Source: a virus
Reading direction: 5' to 3' (one strand)
Virus record (IMG/VR): IMGVR_UViG_3300027759_000075
Span: 1-64,000 of that record
DNA: 64,000 nucleotides
Part shown: positions 50,010 to 58,881 of the stretch, piece after piece
How positions within the stretch are numbered: position 1 is the stretch's first letter
Layout of the letters: the number at the start of each line of letters is the position of its first letter
Notes under the pieces: model-generated
What the model was told of the DNA's origin: nothing
Databases searched by the model: none
What the model saw: the letters and a program-made list of their open reading frames with translations, nothing else
Made by a program: the position numbers and the translations under genes

Positions 50010-50260
50010 TTGGAGTTCCTACCGAGTTCATATAGGATTTCAACCTGTTCACACAAGTGGTCGAGTTCTGGATCGTCTCGTCGAGCTTGTAAAATTTCTA
50101 CCCAACGTTTTGAATTTTCTAAATCTTTAAGTTCTTGTTGCAAGGCCGGATCTTGACTGTACAATTCTCGGTTGGTATTACCGGGTTGCCGGGCATATAC
50201 TGTACGTCCACCATCAGGACTTTCAAATATTGTTACTTCGGTAATTTTATTAACCATCAT
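50006..50260 (-). CDS. Small phage protein with likely leaderless late mRNA
   Basis: 84 residues. Two adjacent ATGs open the frame; the first (50258-50260) lies exactly where a transcript from the TTAAATAC box would begin. A beta-hairpin start ('TEVTIFESPDGGRTVYAR') precedes a helical part. Function unknown. Confidence 0.5.
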   Translation of the reverse strand: MMVNKITEVTIFESPDGGRTVYARQPGNTNRELYSQDPALQQELKDLENSKRWVEILQARRDDPELDHLCEQVEILYELGRNSK

Positions 50261-50265
50261 ACCAG

Positions 50266-50273
50266 TATTTAAG
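50266..50273 (-). promoter_or_regulatory. Candidate late promoter box placed for a leaderless mRNA
   Basis: On minus CTTAAATA, 5 bases before the ATG at 50260, so the predicted +1 is the A of the ATG. Confidence 0.45.
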
Positions 50274-50292
50274 TTATTATATTAAAGTCAAC

Positions 50293-50316
50293 AAAAAACC
50301 CACCGAAGTGGGTTTT
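50293..50316 (-). terminator. Strong Rho-independent terminator with UUCG loop
   Basis: On minus AAAACCCAC-TTCG-GTGGGTTTT followed by TT: a 9 bp stem closed by the very stable C(UUCG)G tetraloop. It ends the single-gene unit 50337-50726. Confidence 0.88.
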
Positions 50317-50336
50317 GAGCATCAATAAAAAATTGA

Positions 50337-50726
50337 TTAGGTTGACAACTTGAAACCAACATTGGTTGAGCTGTTGATTTGATTAACACCAACAACACCA
50401 GCTGTGTTAGCTGCAGCTGTTGCAACTGTGGTGTTAGCAAATGCGCCAGTAGGATAGAGACCAACGCTGAGGGCTGTGCCATCAACTTGATACATCGCAA
50501 CTGTGGTTGTTTGCTGAAGAGCTTGCAACACGTTAGCCACGAAACCGTTAACTTCACCTTGTGTGTTCATTGTGTTAGCAGCAACGAAACGGAAAAAGTC
50601 TAGTTTAGGACCTTGTGGTTGAACTGAATTACCAGCTAGGCTGGTACTTTGTGGCAATGGACCATTCAATGTGTCTAATGCAAATACTGGTTGTGATCCA
50701 CCAGAAACTACGGTAATATAAGCCAT
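50337..50726 (-). CDS. Small abundant-type virion protein candidate
   Basis: 129 residues, rich in Val, Thr, Asn and Ala, with no charge clusters: 'YITVVSGGSQPVFALDTLNGPLP', 'DFFRFVAANTMNTQGEVNGFVANVLQALQQTTTVAMYQ'. It sits alone between a late promoter with 5' stem-loop and AAGGAG Shine-Dalgarno and a very strong terminator, the set-up of a highly expressed structural gene such as a head decoration or tail tube-like protein. Identity not recognised. Confidence 0.6.
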   Translation of the reverse strand: MAYITVVSGGSQPVFALDTLNGPLPQSTSLAGNSVQPQGPKLDFFRFVAANTMNTQGEVNGFVANVLQALQQTTTVAMYQVDGTALSVGLYPTGAFANTTVATAAANTAGVVGVNQINSSTNVGFKLST

Positions 50727-50746
50727 TTTAAATCTCCTTAATATAT

Positions 50747-50774
50747 GGACACTGAGGTCCTGCTAATATTTACC
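50747..50774 (-). promoter_or_regulatory. Late-type promoter box with short 5' stem-loop
   Basis: On minus GGTAAATA (50767-50774), then GGAC/GTCC (arms 50757-50760 and 50747-50750) starting at about +2. AAGGAG follows before the ATG at 50726. Confidence 0.5.
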
Positions 50775-50795
50775 TTTTGGGACAAAAAAGTAGAG

Positions 50796-52709
50796 TTAGG
50801 CTGGTTGTTTTGAGTTGTTTATTTCGCGATTGGCCGCTGTAAATCCACCGGCTAAGCGGTTAACAGCCTTGGCCATGCCGGCTCCTGTGGCCATTACCCA
50901 GCCTTCTTGACCCGGATGTTGTAGATCCAATTGATTTAAAATATCCATCTTGATATCGTGTAGCAAGACCCAGGCTGTAAATGCCGCGGCCATGCCATCT
51001 AAATTGCTACGTGGGCTTTGGATATATTCTACAATGTTGTTGAACTTTTTAGGGGTAACGTGTTGTTGGAGCCATGGTCCAAACTGCGCCAATAAATTAT
51101 CAAACCCAGTGCCTACTCTACTATTAATATAGTCTATACATAATCGAGGCAAATCAGTGATTTGTAATGCACGAAGATCTGTAGGATCAAACAGCTGATC
51201 AATTGCAGCACCTTGACTGTTGTACACATCTTTAACTTGCTGTACTAGCTGACGATTTGGTCGTACATTTTCTTTGGCATACACCGGCTCTAATAGCAGT
51301 AGTCCAGGAACCTGTTTAAAATCAACACGGCCAATAGGCTCTTTAGGAGAACCAGGTTCTGCATACCGTGTGTGCATGGCAATACCAACTTTGCTATTGG
51401 TAATACGTTGACCTACATCGCTTGCCACTGGAATTTTATATTCTACAGTGTTGGGTGTAAACACAAAATTACCGGCTTGTTCAGGAGGACGCTGTGTGTA
51501 CAACAGGTCGCCTTGCACATATCCTTTAAAATCTTTAGGAACAGCAGATTCTAACATGGGCCATAATTGAACATACAAAGGCAACAGTGTTTCAACGCGA
51601 GTAGCTGGTCGGCCTTGTGCTTCAGCATCACGATCACGCTGTTCCAAATGTCTTGCCACTTGTCGTGGACTTGTAAACAGACCATTATATCCTCGAGCTG
51701 TAAATCCTGATACATCAGTAAGAACAAATGTTCCCTCTGGATCACGACCAAATACTAGAGCAGGTTTGCCATCCCACTTGACTGTGGTGGTTTTGCCTGT
51801 GTCAGCTGAGGTATGTTTGACAATGTCTAGAGCTTTTTTAATACCTGCACTGCCGCTACGGAACACAAGATCTTCTAAGTGTTCGATGCCTTTGGCACGG
51901 CCGCCTTGAACCTCGGCTTCAACAATGACCTGCATGCCTTGATTCACAATACGATCACGTAGTTTGGCTAAGAAGTTTACATCACTAACCGGTTGATATA
52001 GTTCTGCACTTTCAAGGAATGGCAGGCCTTCGCGTTCCATGTGTTGTTTAAAGTCTGCTAATTTAGCGTCACGGTTGGGATCTGTGCTAAGTGCTTGTAG
52101 AATTGTTTCTACACTGGCCAAGTCTTGACGTGTAGCTGTTTTATTCAATAATAATTTGGCTACAGCATCTGGATTGTCAGTAATAATTTTGTTGGTGGCA
52201 CGATCAGCAATTCCAGCAATTTGATTCAATTTGTAACCCATGCTTTTGGCAACTGAATTCATTAGCACATTGCGCTCACGACCTTTGTACTTTGAATCTG
52301 TGGGCATGGCACCAAGTACAAATTTGCTCCAAGGTATGTTGTTTAAAAACATAAAGTCTGTTTGCACATACCCTAGGTCTGGACGACCGTTGATAGGTGT
52401 TTTAAAATGTACGCCAGCGCCGGTTTGTTTGACCCAGTCTTCGGGTTTTTGTTTTTGGCTGGTTGCCCAGCGTGTTAATTGTGCTATTAATTGTTCTTTG
52501 GTTAATTGTTTGGCGTCAACAGCAATATCCAAATCGCCTGAGGTGTCTTTAATGCCGGTTGATCCCAGGGTGTTGTTTTGTAGGTCAAGTCCTGGCAACA
52601 TTTGCTCAAGCCATGCTAGGGTTGTTTTTACGTCAGTCTGATTAATGCGTTGGGTTAACGCACGGCCGTTGCCGTCTTTGAACACATTACCGCCTTCAAG
52701 TATGTTCAT
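50796..52709 (-). CDS. Nucleotidyltransferase plus ligase-like fusion protein
   Basis: 637 residues. The N-terminus has a pol-beta-type nucleotidyltransferase motif: 'LGSTGIKDTSGDLDIAV' gives G-S (49-50) and D59-L-D61, with a third Asp118 in 'VQTDFMF'. From about 300, 'TTTVKWDGKPALVFG' has K311-W-D-G, the adenylation motif of DNA/RNA ligases and capping enzymes; 'GYVQGDLLY' and 'NTVEYKIPV' may be motifs III and IV. The remaining C-terminus is helical. Two nucleotidyl-transfer modules in one protein suggest RNA or DNA end repair or a modification role. The gene lies in a virion-like block with no other replication gene beside it. Motif-based; function not demonstrated. Confidence 0.6.
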   Translation of the reverse strand: MNILEGGNVFKDGNGRALTQRINQTDVKTTLAWLEQMLPGLDLQNNTLGSTGIKDTSGDLDIAVDAKQLTKEQLIAQLTRWATSQKQKPEDWVKQTGAGVHFKTPINGRPDLGYVQTDFMFLNNIPWSKFVLGAMPTDSKYKGRERNVLMNSVAKSMGYKLNQIAGIADRATNKIITDNPDAVAKLLLNKTATRQDLASVETILQALSTDPNRDAKLADFKQHMEREGLPFLESAELYQPVSDVNFLAKLRDRIVNQGMQVIVEAEVQGGRAKGIEHLEDLVFRSGSAGIKKALDIVKHTSADTGKTTTVKWDGKPALVFGRDPEGTFVLTDVSGFTARGYNGLFTSPRQVARHLEQRDRDAEAQGRPATRVETLLPLYVQLWPMLESAVPKDFKGYVQGDLLYTQRPPEQAGNFVFTPNTVEYKIPVASDVGQRITNSKVGIAMHTRYAEPGSPKEPIGRVDFKQVPGLLLLEPVYAKENVRPNRQLVQQVKDVYNSQGAAIDQLFDPTDLRALQITDLPRLCIDYINSRVGTGFDNLLAQFGPWLQQHVTPKKFNNIVEYIQSPRSNLDGMAAAFTAWVLLHDIKMDILNQLDLQHPGQEGWVMATGAGMAKAVNRLAGGFTAANREINNSKQPA

Positions 52710-53896
52710 TAGAGACCCTGAAAACCCATTAGTAGTAACAATCCATCCGCCGCAGGGTTGCCTGTTGATTTTACTTGTTTAGTGCCAGTTAGTTTTGCCG
52801 CTGTTGCGCCAAGTGCCGGTAGGCCTTTAGCAATTGCTGGATCCAGTTGTTGTTTTAATGTTTGTGCCATTCCTTCTGCATCTTGAGTGCTGCCCTGAGT
52901 ACCACCCGGTGCAATAGTTGACTGACCGGTGGCATTGCCGTTGCCTGCGCCCGGAGCTGATGTTTGTGCCAATCCTGCCTGTTGAACCAATTGTTTAAAT
53001 AATTCTTTTTCGTTGGTCGGTGCAACAGCAGGTGCAGGTGCTGCTGGTGTTGCAGGTGCGGGGGTTGCCGGTGGTTTAGCAGTTGCTGGTGTTGCAGGTG
53101 TAGGTTGACCAGCAACCGGTGCTGGTGCGTTTCTTTGCGCCGATCTTGCTGCCAATCCGCCAACAGGTCGTGCTGTGGGTTTTACAGTAGGGATTGCTTC
53201 TTCAAGATCCGATGTCATTCCTTGTATTCCACCTTTTGGTTTACCATATGCCTTTATTGTATTTTTTCCTTTAGGACTGTTGGCAACACTGGCAGGCATC
53301 TGTCCAGGTTTTGCTGGTGCAGTGGCAGAAGGAACTCTACCAAATGTTGCCGCAGGTTTCTGTCCTTGCACTTGTTGTTGTAGAGCTGTTGCTTGTTGCA
53401 ATGGTGTTTGTTGTGGCTGATTAGGATTGCCTGATTTAGCTACATTAGTTTTACTAATTGGGGCCGTGGCCGCGCCGGCACTTGCGGTATTAGTTTGTGT
53501 TGCAGGCGGTTGTTGTGCAGGTGCCCCACTATTGCTTATTTGTTTGACCAGACTGACAATTTTATCTTTGTTAATAACATTTGGCAAATACATACCACCA
53601 AGTAAATTTTTGTTTACAAATGCTAATAATGCTTGTTCAAGTTGCCCGTTTGCACGGGCATTTGGATTGGTTCTTAGCAACTGTCTTTCATATTTTTTCC
53701 ATATAGGATAGGCCTTATTAAACAGCTCACCAGTTTTACGATCTGCAGATGCATCTTGATAAGCACCTTTAAAATTTGAAACAGCACCGCCTACTTTTTG
53801 AGCGGCTCCCTTGGCTTTGTTTGCAATCCATTCAGAAGGAAGTGTAACTTCTTCTAGTTCAAATTGTTTCTTTTTTGTTAGTTCATGAATTTGCAT
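52709..53896 (-). CDS. Pro/Ala-rich linker protein, virion-associated candidate
   Basis: 395 residues. A leader 'MQIHELTKKKQFELEEVTLP' (L-E-E before V) and a helical N-terminal part up to about 110 precede a long disordered region of Gln, Ala, Pro and Thr, with a repeated T-P-A-T/P-A-P-A stretch (about 265-295). The C-terminus (about 340-395) is helical with 'GNPAADGLLLLMGFQGL'. Such proteins occur as internal head or tail-length-related parts. It shares one base with the next gene. Confidence 0.5.
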   Translation of the reverse strand: MQIHELTKKKQFELEEVTLPSEWIANKAKGAAQKVGGAVSNFKGAYQDASADRKTGELFNKAYPIWKKYERQLLRTNPNARANGQLEQALLAFVNKNLLGGMYLPNVINKDKIVSLVKQISNSGAPAQQPPATQTNTASAGAATAPISKTNVAKSGNPNQPQQTPLQQATALQQQVQGQKPAATFGRVPSATAPAKPGQMPASVANSPKGKNTIKAYGKPKGGIQGMTSDLEEAIPTVKPTARPVGGLAARSAQRNAPAPVAGQPTPATPATAKPPATPAPATPAAPAPAVAPTNEKELFKQLVQQAGLAQTSAPGAGNGNATGQSTIAPGGTQGSTQDAEGMAQTLKQQLDPAIAKGLPALGATAAKLTGTKQVKSTGNPAADGLLLLMGFQGL

Positions 53897-54131
53897 CTGT
53901 GCGTCTCACTGTGCGTGTAAATTTGCCTGGGTCACGCTGATTAATAGCGTTGAGTAATTTTCTCTGTAGATTCTGAGCATCTTCTACACTGTAACTGGAG
54001 TCAATCTGCTCTAGCAAGCGTATAGCACTAGATATAATGTTGGTGGCGCGGTTTTCAATAACATGGCGTTGATCACGCTCAACATACATTGAGTCTAATT
54101 CTTCCAATAAACTACGTGTTTTCTTTTGCAT
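53883..54131 (-). CDS. Small helical phage protein
   Basis: 82 residues: 'MQKKTRSLLEELDSMYVERD' opening, then charged helices. It overlaps the Pro/Ala-rich gene by 14 bp. GAATAAATA lies about 35 bp before the ATG. Unrecognised. Confidence 0.5.
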   Translation of the reverse strand: MQKKTRSLLEELDSMYVERDQRHVIENRATNIISSAIRLLEQIDSSYSVEDAQNLQRKLLNAINQRDPGKFTRTVRRTDANS

Positions 54132-54151
54132 TTTAGTCCAGGACCTTTTTA

Positions 54152-54715
54152 TTATTTATTCGGTTTTAAATGGTTTGCCCGGATCTCTATCAATGGAATT
54201 ATGCAAGGATGGGCCATAACCCATGCAATAGTATCAGCAATGTGGGTTAACTCTAACCATGTTTCATGCCCCGGAGCATTATCGTTTAATCCGCCAGCAA
54301 TAATGTGTGTGGTCTTAATATTGTTTAATCCATTTAACTGCAAACTACGGTCTTTTAACGCTCTTTTTTGAATTGAATAGGTGCCATATAGTTTGTCTTT
54401 GGCTTTATTATCGTTTATACCTATGTACTCTGCTGTGCTTCCGATATTAATAATGTGACCATAGATTCCAAGTTTAGCCCACTCCTCGTGTGTTGTCTCT
54501 AATAAAGCTAGTTGACCGTTACCACAGATAAAAGAACTATTAATAAATATGGTGTAGTGAGCAATTTGTTGTCTAAAATGTTGTTCGCTACCTGGATCCC
54601 AAAATCTTAAATCATACCCTGTAGCTCGACTAGCAAACTCCGCAGAAGGAAAACGTTGTTTTACTGCGCTAGCCACTGTCGAATGATATGGATTTCCAGA
54701 ACATAATATATTCAT
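54152..54715 (-). CDS. Short-chain dehydrogenase-like protein
   Basis: 187 residues from the ATG at 54713-54715, overlapping the radical SAM stop as ATGA. 'INIGSTAEYIG' and 'YGTYSIQKRALKDRSLQL' supply the Ser/Tyr-x-x-x-Lys core of SDR enzymes. The nucleotide-binding Gly motif at the N-terminus ('ILCSGNPYHSTVASAV') is atypical, and the protein is shorter than usual SDRs (about 250). It may bind NAD(P) weakly or act on the product of the coupled radical SAM enzyme; this is inference. Confidence 0.6.
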   Translation of the reverse strand: MNILCSGNPYHSTVASAVKQRFPSAEFASRATGYDLRFWDPGSEQHFRQQIAHYTIFINSSFICGNGQLALLETTHEEWAKLGIYGHIINIGSTAEYIGINDNKAKDKLYGTYSIQKRALKDRSLQLNGLNNIKTTHIIAGGLNDNAPGHETWLELTHIADTIAWVMAHPCIIPLIEIRANHLKPNK

Positions 54716-55848
54716 AGTAGTTGACTCCATTCTGGAAACACACTTTTATAATCAATTTGACGAATTTGGTCAATTTTTTGAATAAGCTCCCAGAACGCCA
54801 AGTGTGGAGTATTGTCGATTTCAATCCCGTCTAACAACTTGTGCAATTGCGGATAGTTTGAGAATCTGTCAGATAAAATTTTCTTTGCAGTAGAATTTAA
54901 GTGCACAATATTAAAATCTCCAATAGCACGTTGAAAAATTAAATTTACAGGATCTCCATATCGATTAGTTAAAAAATTAGATTGGTACCAATCTACTAAT
55001 TCTGTTAGATAATATAAATTTAAATAACTCCAAGTACAATTTATGTTAAACATATGATTATGAGGCATATTTTCTTGATACCATAATAAATTATTAGTTA
55101 CCGATTTCCAATCTGCACCAGTTCGTTGATAATTAAATCTATCGCCTACGTCATCGATGCTAAAATATAATTCAATTAACTGACATTCTCCCCACAAATT
55201 TAATAATTCTTGTGTGGCTTGTTGTGTACCATTGGTATTATAAAATACACGAACATTGTCAAGGCCTTTAACTTTTTTTATTTCTTTAAGTAAATTAATA
55301 TGGTTATTGCTCATCAGCGGCTCGCCGCCACCATGAAAGTGCAAAGTTTTTATATTTTTAAGTAATTTTGAATCAAATGTTTCAAGTTGATTAAATTTTT
55401 CATATTTGAATTGATCGATTGTCTTAAGGGGGTAAAGTTTTTGATAGTCAGATACCCACGCTGTACTGTTGTGTGGGCCACATATAACACATTTTAAATT
55501 GCAAAGATTTCCTACGCTGTAATCTAAACCTTGTGGTGCATTTAAATCAATGTCGGTATCATAATGATAGTTTTCATATAAATTTTGGCTGGCTAAGCGA
55601 CGACTTACTAATCCGTTTTCTTCAGCTTTGTAACAACTAGAACATCCGGGAATAGGAGTATCTGTTTCTACACATCGTTTTAATTCTGCACGTTCTGGGC
55701 CATTCCAGATGCTATCTAAATCAAATACCTCAGACGTTTTAATATATCCTTTAAAGAAACTGCATGGATTATAACCTAATTGACCGTTGTAGGACCATAT
55801 GGCAAGATTTTTATATATTTCATAACAGAAATATTTCTTGTCTTTCAT
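54712..55848 (-). CDS. Radical SAM enzyme, twitch/SPASM-like (second copy)
   Basis: 378 residues. C116-x3-C120-x2-C123 in 'NLCNLKCVICGPHNS' is the radical SAM cluster site, followed by 'LHFHGGGEPLMSNNH' with the GGE motif, and 'ELYFSIDDVGDRF'. N-terminal Cys8, Cys29, Cys69 and Cys72 could hold an auxiliary cluster, as in the 5603-6901 protein; the two are distant homologues by layout. AT-rich. Translation is coupled to a helicase gene upstream (4 bp) and an SDR-like gene downstream (4 bp). Confidence 0.8.
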   Translation of the reverse strand: MKDKKYFCYEIYKNLAIWSYNGQLGYNPCSFFKGYIKTSEVFDLDSIWNGPERAELKRCVETDTPIPGCSSCYKAEENGLVSRRLASQNLYENYHYDTDIDLNAPQGLDYSVGNLCNLKCVICGPHNSTAWVSDYQKLYPLKTIDQFKYEKFNQLETFDSKLLKNIKTLHFHGGGEPLMSNNHINLLKEIKKVKGLDNVRVFYNTNGTQQATQELLNLWGECQLIELYFSIDDVGDRFNYQRTGADWKSVTNNLLWYQENMPHNHMFNINCTWSYLNLYYLTELVDWYQSNFLTNRYGDPVNLIFQRAIGDFNIVHLNSTAKKILSDRFSNYPQLHKLLDGIEIDNTPHLAFWELIQKIDQIRQIDYKSVFPEWSQLL

Positions 55849-57254
55849 GACTGTTTGATTTGGCCTAGCAATTGTTTTAACTTGGCACTTTGCACATCTG
55901 CTGTAATTTTTACATTGTCTTCGCGCTCAACTGGACTAGCAGGCTCTGTTCCGTTAATCATTGTGCTTTTTGCTTTGATACTATCTAGTAAATTGCCTTT
56001 GGCAAAGGAATTAACAGGGCCGGCTTCCTCGCCTGGGTCAGTGATGCGCATGGTTTCAATGTTATAATCTAAATCAATTTTCATGCCTACACCTGTACTA
56101 CTACGACTCTTCATACATTGTATTTGATACTTGCCACGCTCACGCATGGCACGGCTTGTGAAGATACCAAACACGTTGTCAGCTGTATTGATCTTAGAGA
56201 TACCACCTGAAATATGACTGTGATCAAATTCTACTTCTTCTACAGCACTACGATTCAACTGCGACGCTGTGACAAACAACACATTGAGTTCTTTGGCCAA
56301 GTTGCGCAACTCTTCACTCACATATTTGTCTTTGACAAACAAGTCATTTGGGCTTACTTTGGCGCTGACCGGCATCAACAAATCCAAGTAATCGCACATG
56401 ATAAAATCTACTCGAATGCCTGTCTGTACTTGAACTTCTTTTATGTAACTGCGAATGTCATTGATGTTGCTCTGCGCCGGCAATGCTTTAATACGATACT
56501 GCCCAGCTTTCTTACTTACAAGTTTAACTTTAAGTTCGGTTTGATCAATGTCTTTGCGGATTTCTTTTGTGCTCATCCCGGCCAACATGGCATCAGTTCT
56601 TAGGGCGCACAGTTCTTCACTCAGTTCTAAACTGATATAAACACCACTGAGTCCGGCCTGTAACCAACTCAATGCTATGTTCATCATAACAAGCGATTTA
56701 CCCGAACCAGATCCACCGGCAAAAATGTTAAGTTCGCCACGACTGAATCCACCATACAAGATCTTGTCCATTTGTGGCCATCCTGTTGACACTTGTCCGC
56801 CCGAATTAAAGTATTTGTTGATACGAGCCTGCGGGTCAGCAAAGTAGTCTGTGCCCATGTCCTTGGTCAAACTGATTTGAACTGCATCCTTGATTAGTTT
56901 TTCTACAGGATCATACTCGCCTTTTTCCAACAAGTCGGCTGATTTTAAGATTGCACGTTCTAGTTCTTGTCTGCGAGTAAATCCCTCAAACTCAGTCATA
57001 AACCATTCAAAGTGACCTTCGTTTAGGTCAGGAATGTGATTCAATACCACGCCGGTTGCAGCTCGAATTTGGTCTGTACCCGGTAATGTTTTATATTCAT
57101 TGCTATGTGTGGCAATAAACTCTGCTACTGGTCGTAAACTACGATCAAAATTTTCTGGGTTATAGATGTTCTGCACACGCACATAGCTTTCGGCGTCTTG
57201 CAACATCATTTCTAAAAATAGTTTTTGGACATCAAGCCCGTAGTCTTTTAACAA
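55845..57254 (-). CDS. Replicative DNA helicase (T4 gp41/DnaB-like)
   Basis: 469 residues. The RecA-type core begins at about 155 with 'VSTGWPQMDKILYGGFSRGELNIFAGGSGSGKSLVMMNIALSWLQ' (Walker A GGSGSGKS), then 'YISLELSE', Walker B-like 'FIMCDYLDLLMP', 'FVTASQLNRS' and 'QIQCMKSRSST'. The N-terminal 150 residues are the helical domain of the gp41 family. It unwinds DNA at the fork on the lagging strand. It overlaps the primase gene by 23 bp, as expected for co-working gp41-gp61. Confidence 0.95.
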   Translation of the reverse strand: MLKDYGLDVQKLFLEMMLQDAESYVRVQNIYNPENFDRSLRPVAEFIATHSNEYKTLPGTDQIRAATGVVLNHIPDLNEGHFEWFMTEFEGFTRRQELERAILKSADLLEKGEYDPVEKLIKDAVQISLTKDMGTDYFADPQARINKYFNSGGQVSTGWPQMDKILYGGFSRGELNIFAGGSGSGKSLVMMNIALSWLQAGLSGVYISLELSEELCALRTDAMLAGMSTKEIRKDIDQTELKVKLVSKKAGQYRIKALPAQSNINDIRSYIKEVQVQTGIRVDFIMCDYLDLLMPVSAKVSPNDLFVKDKYVSEELRNLAKELNVLFVTASQLNRSAVEEVEFDHSHISGGISKINTADNVFGIFTSRAMRERGKYQIQCMKSRSSTGVGMKIDLDYNIETMRITDPGEEAGPVNSFAKGNLLDSIKAKSTMINGTEPASPVEREDNVKITADVQSAKLKQLLGQIKQS

Positions 57255-58203
57255 GTTGTTTCTTCCTTAGTTCTATTTTAATTTTGCTGGTTTCTTTGGC
57301 CTGCATAATAGTTATCAATGCGGCCAATCTACCCAACTGAATTACTGCATCGTTTACATCTTTAATACCTGCGGGCCACTCAGGCATACTTACTGCCCAC
57401 CCTAGTTCTACTGCACGATCCACTAACTTCATACCAGCGGCATCTTGATCTGGCACTACTATAGCTTCACGTCCTAGACTGCGTATTAATCTAACTTGTG
57501 CATCACTAATTTCTGCGTGTAATACTGCTAGGCCGTTGATGCTGAGTGCATCAAACACACCTTCTACTATAATTACTGTTTGCCAGTTGGACTTTTGCAA
57601 ATCTGTGCCAAAAACATAACCCGGTTGTATGTCTTGAATGTACCTGGGCGTACGATCGTCTAAAAATCTTGTGGTGTGACCAACCACTTGATTATCATGT
57701 GTAAATGGAATTACTACTCCAGGACGTGGCATGGTTTTATACAAAAATGGATAATCTAGCGGAATACATCTATTCCGCAGATACTCTTTGGCCTGCTCAT
57801 TAAGTGTTTGTGTATCTGCTGGTAGATCTCTGTCTTCAAATTCAATATTTTGTAATTTATTAATAATCTCTTGGCGCTCTCCAAGTAAACCTTCTATACT
57901 CTTATGTTTAAGGCTTTCAAGATTTATGCGCTCGATTTCTTCTGTGGGTACGTTCAACCACTCTAATAGCTTACGAGCTTTGAATGTTAAATTTCTACCC
58001 AATACAAAACTAGCAGTATAGCCACAATTGAAACACGAATAACTCCAGCCAGAATCTGATATTTTTAGACCGCCACGGCCTCTCTTATCTTGTGTGTCGC
58101 TACGATGTGTGCAACAAACAGCATTTCCAGATAACCAGCCAGAAGATGTTTGCTTAATCTTTCGACCTTGCCTCCAGTAAGTTTCAACTGTCTGATTTAT
58201 CAA
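57232..58203 (-). CDS. DNA primase (T4 gp61/DnaG-like)
   Basis: 323 residues. A zinc-binding region near the N-terminus ('AVCCTHRSDTQDKRG' and 'SYSCFNCGYTAS') is followed by a TOPRIM core with 'VIIVEGVFDALS' and 'EAIVVPDQDAAGMKLVD' (E and D-x-D). It makes RNA primers for lagging-strand synthesis. It overlaps the helicase by 23 bp and the GIY-YIG gene by 20 bp. Confidence 0.93.
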   Translation of the reverse strand: MINQTVETYWRQGRKIKQTSSGWLSGNAVCCTHRSDTQDKRGRGGLKISDSGWSYSCFNCGYTASFVLGRNLTFKARKLLEWLNVPTEEIERINLESLKHKSIEGLLGERQEIINKLQNIEFEDRDLPADTQTLNEQAKEYLRNRCIPLDYPFLYKTMPRPGVVIPFTHDNQVVGHTTRFLDDRTPRYIQDIQPGYVFGTDLQKSNWQTVIIVEGVFDALSINGLAVLHAEISDAQVRLIRSLGREAIVVPDQDAAGMKLVDRAVELGWAVSMPEWPAGIKDVNDAVIQLGRLAALITIMQAKETSKIKIELRKKQLVKRLRA

Positions 58204-58843
58204 TTCTTGTTACTATCCATTTGTTAATGTTTTTTGATGTTCGTATGTTTACTGTGTTAGTATAACACTTTCTATAGGCATTAAACAAGCCCCAATATGA
58301 GATTTTTAGCTCTGTTTGAAACTGTTCGGCAAACCCTTTTAACCCAATATCTGTTTCCCAAACTCTGCCATCTGGTGATTCAATTCTATAGGATCCATTA
58401 TGAGCATCACTTTTGCGTTTTTTGGTTTTTTCTGATTCAGGATTGTCTTTAAATCTTTTTAATTGCCCTTTGCTACAATTCAATGCCCTTTTTTGTTTCC
58501 AGTCGCTCGATGCATTGGCCCAAAATAGTTTAGCCGATTCTGAATCATGCCCCTCACCTCCGCCGGTAATATTATATCCAGTGTGTAATGTTTTATAATA
58601 TTGTATCCAATACTTTTCTTTTGTATTTAGATCTTGAGTTGTCCACTTATTGTTTTGCTCAATAATTTCAAATTTCATATTATCCCAACCGTATTTTCTA
58701 ATTGCAATCAGAATGGGTCTTTTAATGTCAGGGTAATATTTGGCAGCCGATTGATACAATACTGCTTTTTGTTCCAGCGGTAATGTACACTTGCCAACAT
58801 ATTGTTTTCCAGATGGCGAGGTAATCAGATAGATATATTTCAT
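58184..58843 (-). CDS. GIY-YIG homing endonuclease (Seg-like)
   Basis: 219 residues, AT-rich, from the ATG at 58841-58843. 'KYIYLITSPSGKQYVGK' is the GIY-YIG motif, 'NTKEKYWIQYYKTLHTGYNITGGGEG' has the conserved Glu and N-x-x-x-G-G loop typical of Seg/Tev-type nucleases, followed by NUMOD-like parts ('SEKTKKRKSDAHNG', 'IGLKGFAEQFQ'). A CATAAATA late box is placed so that the transcript starts on the ATG. Likely a mobile element next to the primase gene. Confidence 0.9.
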   Translation of the reverse strand: MKYIYLITSPSGKQYVGKCTLPLEQKAVLYQSAAKYYPDIKRPILIAIRKYGWDNMKFEIIEQNNKWTTQDLNTKEKYWIQYYKTLHTGYNITGGGEGHDSESAKLFWANASSDWKQKRALNCSKGQLKRFKDNPESEKTKKRKSDAHNGSYRIESPDGRVWETDIGLKGFAEQFQTELKISYWGLFNAYRKCYTNTVNIRTSKNINKWIVTRIDKSDS

Positions 58844-58848
58844 ATACC

Positions 58849-58856
58849 TATTTATG
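58849..58856 (-). promoter_or_regulatory. Late-type promoter box placed for a leaderless mRNA
   Basis: On minus CATAAATA, 5 bases before the ATG at 58843, so predicted +1 equals the A of the ATG. Confidence 0.5.
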
Positions 58857-58881
58857 CTAATCCACAATTAAAACAAATTAG

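Noticed and set aside
53039-53110. Pro/Ala-rich repeat as a mobile or regulatory DNA repeat
   Set aside because: The repeats keep the reading frame and encode a disordered linker, so protein-level repetition explains them.
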